Assembly: GCA_001724275.1 (NCBI GenBank)
Contig: MEDZ01000021.1
Span: 30,025 to 87,531 of the forward strand
DNA from: Gemmatimonadetes bacterium SCN 70-22
GTDB lineage: Bacteria; Gemmatimonadota; Gemmatimonadetes; Gemmatimonadales; Gemmatimonadaceae
Direction: 5' to 3'
DNA length: 57,507 nt
The first letter of the stretch is position 1. Each line of letters opens with the position of its first letter. Shown piece after piece: positions 52,773 to 57,507 of the stretch. Both the position numbers and the translations under genes were made by a program. A model generated the notes under the pieces. It made no database searches, was not told the origin of the DNA, and was given only the letters and a program-made list of their open reading frames with translations.

Positions 52773-54863
52773 TCAGCGCAGCCGGCGCTCCAGGAACTCG
52801 GCGGCCGCCCGGTACGCCGCCAGCCACGACGCATGGCGCAGGAACGAGTGGACCTCGTCGGGGAAGACCAGCTGCTCCACCTCCACGTTGCGCTCGCGCA
52901 GTCGCTCGACGAGGGTGATGGTCTCGGCAAACGACACGTTGCGGTCGTCGTCACCGTGAATCACCAGCACCGGCGCCTTCCACCGCTCGAGCGAGGCTAG
53001 CGGCGACGACTCCAGCGCCTGGCGGGCACGCTCCGGGTCCTCGAGCGTGTTGTAGCTCGGGACGAAGGTCCGGATGCCGACATTCCAGTCGTGCACGCCG
53101 TGCAGGTCCACGCCGGTGGCGAAGAGCTCGGGGGCTCGGGCGAGCCCCATGGCCGTCAGGTATCCCCCGTACGAACCGCCCCACAGCGCGATCTTCCCCG
53201 GGGCCACGTCGGGGCGGCTGCGCAGGTACAGGCCGGCGCCCACGACGTCGTTGAACTCGCTGGCTCCGCCGGCCCCGTAGCGTTCCGCCTCGCGAAAGGC
53301 GAGCCCGTAGCCGATGCCGCTCCGGTAATTCACGGACAGCACCACGAAGCCCCGGCTCGCGAGGTACTGGTTGAGCGAATAGGCGTTGTGGTAGTACTCG
53401 CCGTAGTTGTAGCCGAGGAGCATCTGCCGGCGCGAGCCGCCATGGAAGAAGATCGCCGCGGGGCGCCGCTCGCCCGGGCGCCCCCCGCTCGGGAGGAAGA
53501 GCTGGGCCGGTATCGGCATGCCGTCGGCGGCCGTGATCGTGACCGCCTGCGGTACCACCAGGCGCGCCGACGGGAAGCCGGCCAGGAGGGCGGGGGCCAG
53601 CGGCGCCGGGCTCCCGCCAGCGGCAAGCCGCACCGCGTGCGCCGGCGTGCGGGCATCCGACCGGAGATACACCAGCGAGCCGTCGCTCAGCTCGGTGGGG
53701 GCCCACTCGATCCCGTCGCCGCGGGTCACGGGGCGCGGCGTCCCCCCTTGCACGGGGACGCGCCAGATGTGCCGGCGGTCGATGTCCCCCTGGTTGCTGT
53801 TGTAGATCACCTCGCGGCGGTCGCGTGACAGCGTGACGTACTCCACCTCGCCCTCGCCGGGCGTGAGGAGCACCGGGCGCCCACCGCCCAGCGACACGGA
53901 GTACAGGTGGGTCCACCCGTCCTTTTCCCACGGGAAGACGAGGGCGTCGCCCGCGCCCCACAGGAGCTGGTTGTCCCCCACGATGCCGCGCACCACGCTT
54001 CCATCCCCCTCGTCGGCGGTCCACACGGTGCGGGCCGCCCCCGTGGCCACGTCGGCCACCATGATGGACCACGGACGCCCGCTACGCTGGGCACGGAACA
54101 GGGCGAGCGCGCTGGACGCGGGCTCACGTACGAAGGCGATGCGCGTCCCGTCGGGGGACCAGACCTGCGCCCCATCCGTGTCGACGCTGGGCGCGAGGAA
54201 CTTCACCGTGCGCGTGGCAACGTCGTAGACGCCGATGAAGGCGTGGTCGCCCCGGTTGCTCACGAAGCTGAACTTCGATCCGTCCGGCGACCAGCGCACG
54301 TTGACGAGCGCCCCACGCACGTTGACCAACTCGGAAAAGTCGGCGTCGGGATCGCGCAGCGAGCGTGCCCAGAGCTTGCCCCGACTGATGAGGAGCGTGC
54401 CGCCGTCCGGGGAGATGCTGGGGGCGGTGCCACCGCCCAGGCGCACCGGGGCCCCGCCGGCGAGCGCCACGCGGTAGATCGCACTCTCCGCGCCGCGCGG
54501 GTCATGCGCCGGATTGGGGCTCTCCCCGGCCCGGTTCCGTGCCCCGCCGCGCACGTACACCAGCGACGTCCCGTCGCTCCCCCAGGTCAGGGAGGAGATC
54601 TCCTGTCCGTCATCGTCCGTGTAGCTCGTCAGGCGCCGCCCGGCATAGGCGGGCGGCGTCGCCACCCAGATGTTGCGCGCTCCCTGCTCGTTGAGGATCC
54701 ACGCGACGCCCCCCCCGCGTGGCGCCGCGCTGATCGCGGTCGGGAAGGGCGTGGCCAGCAGCGCCTCGAGCGTGAGGGCGCCGCTCCCCTGTGCGTGAAG
54801 CGTCGGCTGGGGCGCGGCGAAGGCCGCGGCCGCCGCGAGGGCGAGCAGGAGTCGTCTGGACAT
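52773..54863 (-). CDS. secreted S9-family prolyl oligopeptidase-like peptidase
   Basis: A 696-residue exported serine peptidase. The signal peptide is LLLALAAAAAFAAPQPTLHA. Residues 40-430 form a WD40/TolB-like propeller (SSLTWGSDGTSLVYV, APSISPDGGTLLIS, NVRWSPDGSKFSFVS, GAQVWSPDGTRIAF). The C-terminal alpha/beta-hydrolase has the nucleophile in LWGGSYGGYLTAMGLA near 555, Asp in VIHGDDDRNVSFAE near 637 and His in FPDEVHSFLRH near 670. It trims peptides, often after Pro or Ala, in the periplasm. The ATG at 54863 begins the signal peptide; 54893 is an alternative. It is divergent from purE. Confidence 0.9.
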   Translation of the reverse strand: MSRRLLLALAAAAAFAAPQPTLHAQGSGALTLEALLATPFPTAISAAPRGGGVAWILNEQGARNIWVATPPAYAGRRLTSYTDDDGQEISSLTWGSDGTSLVYVRGGARNRAGESPNPAHDPRGAESAIYRVALAGGAPVRLGGGTAPSISPDGGTLLISRGKLWARSLRDPDADFSELVNVRGALVNVRWSPDGSKFSFVSNRGDHAFIGVYDVATRTVKFLAPSVDTDGAQVWSPDGTRIAFVREPASSALALFRAQRSGRPWSIMVADVATGAARTVWTADEGDGSVVRGIVGDNQLLWGAGDALVFPWEKDGWTHLYSVSLGGGRPVLLTPGEGEVEYVTLSRDRREVIYNSNQGDIDRRHIWRVPVQGGTPRPVTRGDGIEWAPTELSDGSLVYLRSDARTPAHAVRLAAGGSPAPLAPALLAGFPSARLVVPQAVTITAADGMPIPAQLFLPSGGRPGERRPAAIFFHGGSRRQMLLGYNYGEYYHNAYSLNQYLASRGFVVLSVNYRSGIGYGLAFREAERYGAGGASEFNDVVGAGLYLRSRPDVAPGKIALWGGSYGGYLTAMGLARAPELFATGVDLHGVHDWNVGIRTFVPSYNTLEDPERARQALESSPLASLERWKAPVLVIHGDDDRNVSFAETITLVERLRERNVEVEQLVFPDEVHSFLRHASWLAAYRAAAEFLERRLR

Positions 54864-55129
54864 GTTGTGCGGTGGTATGAGCCGGGGAGTCATCGGGCGG
54901 TGACGCAGGGGCAGGAATATGCGCCGGGTGCGCCCCCCTGGCGACGACGGCATCCGACGCCGGCTCCCGGGGCGACGCGCCGTCCGTCGACGTAGCCGCA
55001 CGCCCCCGAGCCCCTTCGTCCATGCTCGCCCGCGCGGCATATTTCGTGGTCGAAGCCGCGGCCGGCCCGTGCCGGCTTCCCCCGGGGCGCCCAGCGTGCC
55101 GCCCCCCACTCCTCTCCCCACCGCCCTTC

Positions 55130-55624
55130 ATGCCGCAGTCGACCACCCCACTCGTCGGAGTGGTGATGGGCTCCAAGTCCGACTACGAGCACATGCAGCA
55201 CTGCTGCGCCATGCTCGACGAGCTCGAGGTCCCCTACGAGGCGCGTATCGTGTCGGCGCACCGCACGCCGGACTGGATGTTCCTGTACGCGGAGCAGGCC
55301 GAGTCGCGCGGGCTGCAGGTGATCATCGCCGCCGCGGGGGGGGCCGCGCACCTTCCCGGAATGCTCGCGGCCAAGACGCTCGTCCCCGTGCTCGGCGTCC
55401 CGATCCCCGCCACGGTGCTCAACGGCCAGGATGCGCTCCTCTCGATCGCGCAGATGCCGGCCGGCGTCCCCGTCGGGACGCTGGCCATCGGGAAGCCCGG
55501 GGCGGTCAACGCCGCGATCCTCGCCGCCGAGATCGTGGCCTCGCACGACCCCGCCCTCCGGGAGCGCCTGCGCGCGTGGCGTTCCCAGCGCCGCGACGAC
55601 GTGCTGGCGCAGGTGCTCCCGTGA
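55130..55624 (+). CDS. purE: N5-carboxyaminoimidazole ribonucleotide mutase
   Basis: A 164-residue class I PurE that rearranges N5-CAIR to CAIR in purine synthesis. Motifs: VGVVMGSKSDYEHMQHCCAM at the N-terminus, RIVSAHRTPDWMFLYAEQA near 41, IIAAAGGAAHLPGMLAA near 63 and GVPIPATVLNGQDALLS near 89. The ATG at 55130 is the first that gives the conserved start; no clear Shine-Dalgarno is present. The stop overlaps the purK GTG. Confidence 0.95.
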   Translation: MPQSTTPLVGVVMGSKSDYEHMQHCCAMLDELEVPYEARIVSAHRTPDWMFLYAEQAESRGLQVIIAAAGGAAHLPGMLAAKTLVPVLGVPIPATVLNGQDALLSIAQMPAGVPVGTLAIGKPGAVNAAILAAEIVASHDPALRERLRAWRSQRRDDVLAQVLP

Positions 55625-56754
55625 GCGTGATCCTCCCCGGAGCCACCATCGGGATCCTGGGCGGGGGGCAGCTGGGGCGCATGACCGGGATGGCGGCCCG
55701 CTCGTTAGGCTACGACGTCCACGTCCTCGACCCCGACCCCGACTGCCCCGCGCGCGCCATCGCCTCGCGCGTCGTCACCGCGCGCTTCGACGACGCCGAC
55801 GCCGCCGCCGACCTGGCGCGCGATTGCGACGTCGTGACGCTGGAGATCGAGCAGATCGCCCGTCCCGCCCTCGAGGCGGTGACCCAGGTGGCCCCGCTGC
55901 GCCCGCGCGCCGAGGCGGTCTTCACCGTGCAGGATCGCATCCGCCAGCGCACGTGGCTCGACTCCCACCACTTCCCGGTGGGGAGCTATCGCGCCGTGAA
56001 GACCGAGGACGAGTGCGCCGACGCCGTCGCGGCGCTCGGCCCCTCCATCTGCAAGGCGCCGATGGGGGGCTATGACGGGCGCGGCCAGCGCCGCGTGCGC
56101 ACCGCCGACGAGGCGCGCGAGGCCCACCGGTCGTTGGGCGGCGGCCGCGTCATCGTCGAGCAGTTCCTCGACCTGGAGCTGGAGCTCTCCGTCCTCGTCG
56201 CCCGCCGCGAGGACGGCATGGCGGCCGTCTACCCGCCCTCGGTCAACCACCACGTCCACGGCGTCCTCGACTGGGCCATCACCCCGGGCGCCCTCGCCCC
56301 GGAGCTCGTCGCCCGGGCCCAGGAGCTCGCGCGCGGGATCGCCGACGCCATGGGGATCATCGGGCTCATCGCCGTGGAGCTCTTCGTCACACGGGACGGC
56401 CAGCTCCTGGTCAACGAGCTCGCCCCGCGCCCGCACAACACGTTTCACCACACCGAGCGCGGCCACTCCACGTCGCAGTTCGAGCAGCTCGTGCGCGCCG
56501 CCTGCGGCCTCCCGTTAGGCGACGTCCACGCCGTCGTCCCCGCCGCCATCGCCAACCTCCTCGGCGACCTCTGGGTCGAGGGGGAGCGTCCACTCTTCGC
56601 CGAGGCGCTCGCCATTCCCGACGTGCGACTCCATCTGTACGGCAAGGCCTCCGCGCGCCCCGGACGCAAGATGGGGCACCTCTCCGCCATCGCCCCCACC
56701 GCCCAGGAAGCGCTCGACAAGGTGCTGGAGGCCCGTCGCCGTCTCACCCCATGA
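55621..56754 (+). CDS. purK: N5-carboxyaminoimidazole ribonucleotide synthase
   Basis: A 377-residue ATP-grasp enzyme making N5-CAIR from AIR, bicarbonate and ATP. Motifs: IGILGGGQLGRMTGMAARSL at the N-terminus, ICKAPMGGYDGRGQRRV near 143, VIVEQFLDLELELSVLVAR near 178, VNELAPRPHNTFHHTERGHS near 264 and TSQFEQLVRAACGLPLGDV. The GTG start overlaps the purE stop (GTGA), and its TGA overlaps the sodC ATG. Two CGTTAGGC octamers lie in it (55703, 56513). Confidence 0.95.
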   Translation: MSVILPGATIGILGGGQLGRMTGMAARSLGYDVHVLDPDPDCPARAIASRVVTARFDDADAAADLARDCDVVTLEIEQIARPALEAVTQVAPLRPRAEAVFTVQDRIRQRTWLDSHHFPVGSYRAVKTEDECADAVAALGPSICKAPMGGYDGRGQRRVRTADEAREAHRSLGGGRVIVEQFLDLELELSVLVARREDGMAAVYPPSVNHHVHGVLDWAITPGALAPELVARAQELARGIADAMGIIGLIAVELFVTRDGQLLVNELAPRPHNTFHHTERGHSTSQFEQLVRAACGLPLGDVHAVVPAAIANLLGDLWVEGERPLFAEALAIPDVRLHLYGKASARPGRKMGHLSAIAPTAQEALDKVLEARRRLTP

Positions 56755-57341
56755 CCACCCGTCCCATGCCGCACCTCCTTCGCTCGCCCTTCCCCGCCGT
56801 CGTCCCATCGACGGCGTCGCGCGCAGGCGTCATCGCCACGCTCGTCCTCGTGCTCTCCGCCTGCGCATCCTCGCAACGCGGCGCCCCCGCCCCCTTCGCC
56901 CAGGCCACCCTGCGCACACCAGCCGGGGTCGAGGTGGGGACGGCGACGTTCCGCCAGATCGACCGCGGCATCCATGTCGACCTCGACCTGCGCGGCCTCC
57001 CCGACGGGGTGCACGGATTCCACATCCACGCGGTGGGACGCTGCGATCCCCCCGACTTCGCCTCGGCCGGCGGCCACCTGAACCCGGACGCAAAGAAGCA
57101 CGGCGTGAAGAACCCGGAGGGGCCCCACGCGGGCGACCTTCCGAACGTGGTCATTCGCGGCGGGCGCAGCCAGGGATGGACGGCGGGGACGCTGCGGGTC
57201 ACCAACGACGCCGGCCCCGCCGGCCTGTTCGACGCGGACGGCTCCGCCGTCGTGCTGCACGCGCTCGTCGACGACGAGATGACCGACCCCAGCGGCAACA
57301 GCGGAGCCCGCATCGCCTGCGGCGTGATCCAGCGGCGCTGA
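56751..57341 (+). CDS. sodC: Cu/Zn superoxide dismutase, lipoprotein
   Basis: A 196-residue periplasmic dismutase. The signal ends in a lipobox (VIATLVLVLSAC, Cys near residue 38). Metal ligands: GFHIHAVGRCD near 88 (two copper His and the disulfide Cys), SAGGHLNP near 107 (bridging His), KKHGVKNPEGPHAGDLPN near 114 (zinc His and Asp) and VVLHALVDDEMTD near 168 (fourth copper His). The closing SGNSGARIACGVIQ supplies the second disulfide Cys. It detoxifies superoxide outside the cytoplasm. It is translationally coupled to purK (ATGA), an unusual operon partner. A hairpin terminator follows. Confidence 0.93.
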   Translation: MTTRPMPHLLRSPFPAVVPSTASRAGVIATLVLVLSACASSQRGAPAPFAQATLRTPAGVEVGTATFRQIDRGIHVDLDLRGLPDGVHGFHIHAVGRCDPPDFASAGGHLNPDAKKHGVKNPEGPHAGDLPNVVIRGGRSQGWTAGTLRVTNDAGPAGLFDADGSAVVLHALVDDEMTDPSGNSGARIACGVIQRR

Positions 57342-57347
57342 GCTCGC

Positions 57348-57386
57348 TTTGGGCAGCGCGGGGCGCCGGTGCCCGCGCCGCCCAAA
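57348..57386 (+). terminator. terminator of purEK-sodC operon
   Basis: TTTGGGC and GCCCAAA form the outer stem, continued inward by GCG/CGC and GGGC/GCCC with single-base mismatches. It begins 7 bases after the sodC stop. Confidence 0.65.
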
Positions 57387-57423
57387 CCGTTCGCACCACC
57401 CGCGATCCTATCGGCACCCGGCA

Positions 57424-57451
57424 TTGACAGCCGGGACACCTGCGGTAGTGT
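57424..57451 (+). promoter_or_regulatory. promoter near window end
   Basis: A consensus TTGACA at 57424-57429 and TAGTGT at 57446-57451 are 16 bases apart. An ATG follows at 57465. Confidence 0.5.
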
Positions 57452-57464
57452 GCGGTGTTTTCCC

Positions 57465-57507
57465 ATGGAACCAACTCGCGGGTCGTACCGCGCCGGGCGA
57501 ATCCATT
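57465..57507 (+). CDS. possible start of a gene cut by the window end
   Basis: ATG at 57465 opens a frame of 14 codons to the window edge (MEPTRGSYRAGRIH). The promoter 14 bases upstream supports it, but the product cannot be identified. Confidence 0.25.
   Translation, partial: MEPTRGSYRAGRIH

Overview
The window is about 70% G+C, densely coded on both strands, and its gene set points to a member of the Gemmatimonadota. The indicators are a SusC/SusD-type pair in a non-Bacteroidetes context, a very large VPS10/Asp-box secreted protein, a giant LuxR-family (LAL) regulator, many GTG starts, tandem micro-repeats behind genes, and a class I fumarase, MaeB and PckA set. The phylum call is inference from gene content, not from a marker gene.

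Layout. 102-8128: endonuclease IV, then a divergent metal locus. One strand has a TonB-dependent receptor and a small Cys/His export protein. The other has an outer-membrane protein and a ZnuA-ZnuC-ZnuB-type ABC importer. 8541-12636: RpiB with an N-terminal extension, a secreted M20 peptidase, and a three-gene membrane/Rieske redox operon. 12810-16779: C4 metabolism (MaeB, PckA). 16937-20145: HD phosphohydrolase facing an FHA-PP2C-59 aa protein operon whose start and stop codons overlap. 20265-26841: ABC exporter, UvrA, lipoprotein 5'-nucleotidase. 26934-29116: tRNA-Asn(GTT), a VapBC-like pair and a secreted endonuclease/phosphatase-fold protein. 29292-34103: fumarase, an exported Cys-rich 63-residue peptide with a beta-propeller partner, a di-haem cytochrome c and a CcdC-like protein. 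34552-38752: VPS10-like protein, Fet4-type protein and YvlD-type membrane protein. 39015-48208: SGNH lipoprotein, LAL regulator and SusCD pair. 48377-52484: membrane-bound [NiFe] uptake hydrogenase HyaABCD. 52773-57341: S9 peptidase, then a purE-purK-sodC operon.

Read together, the genes describe an aerobic or microaerobic heterotroph. It imports oligomers and metals through TonB, hydrolyses peptides outside the cell, may gain electrons from H2, and handles C4/C3 carbon through malic enzyme, PEP carboxykinase and fumarase.

Three genome-scale signals stand out. First, the octamer CGTTAGGC occurs 14 times by my reading, against about 2 expected, and it contains nearly every TTA leucine codon in the window. 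Second, several genes have a recognisable -35/-10 promoter ending only 5-7 bases before the start codon, which implies leaderless mRNAs. Third, tandem arrays with a different unit in each place (8-22 bp) sit between genes, and three of them carry a stop codon in most or all units directly behind a gene.
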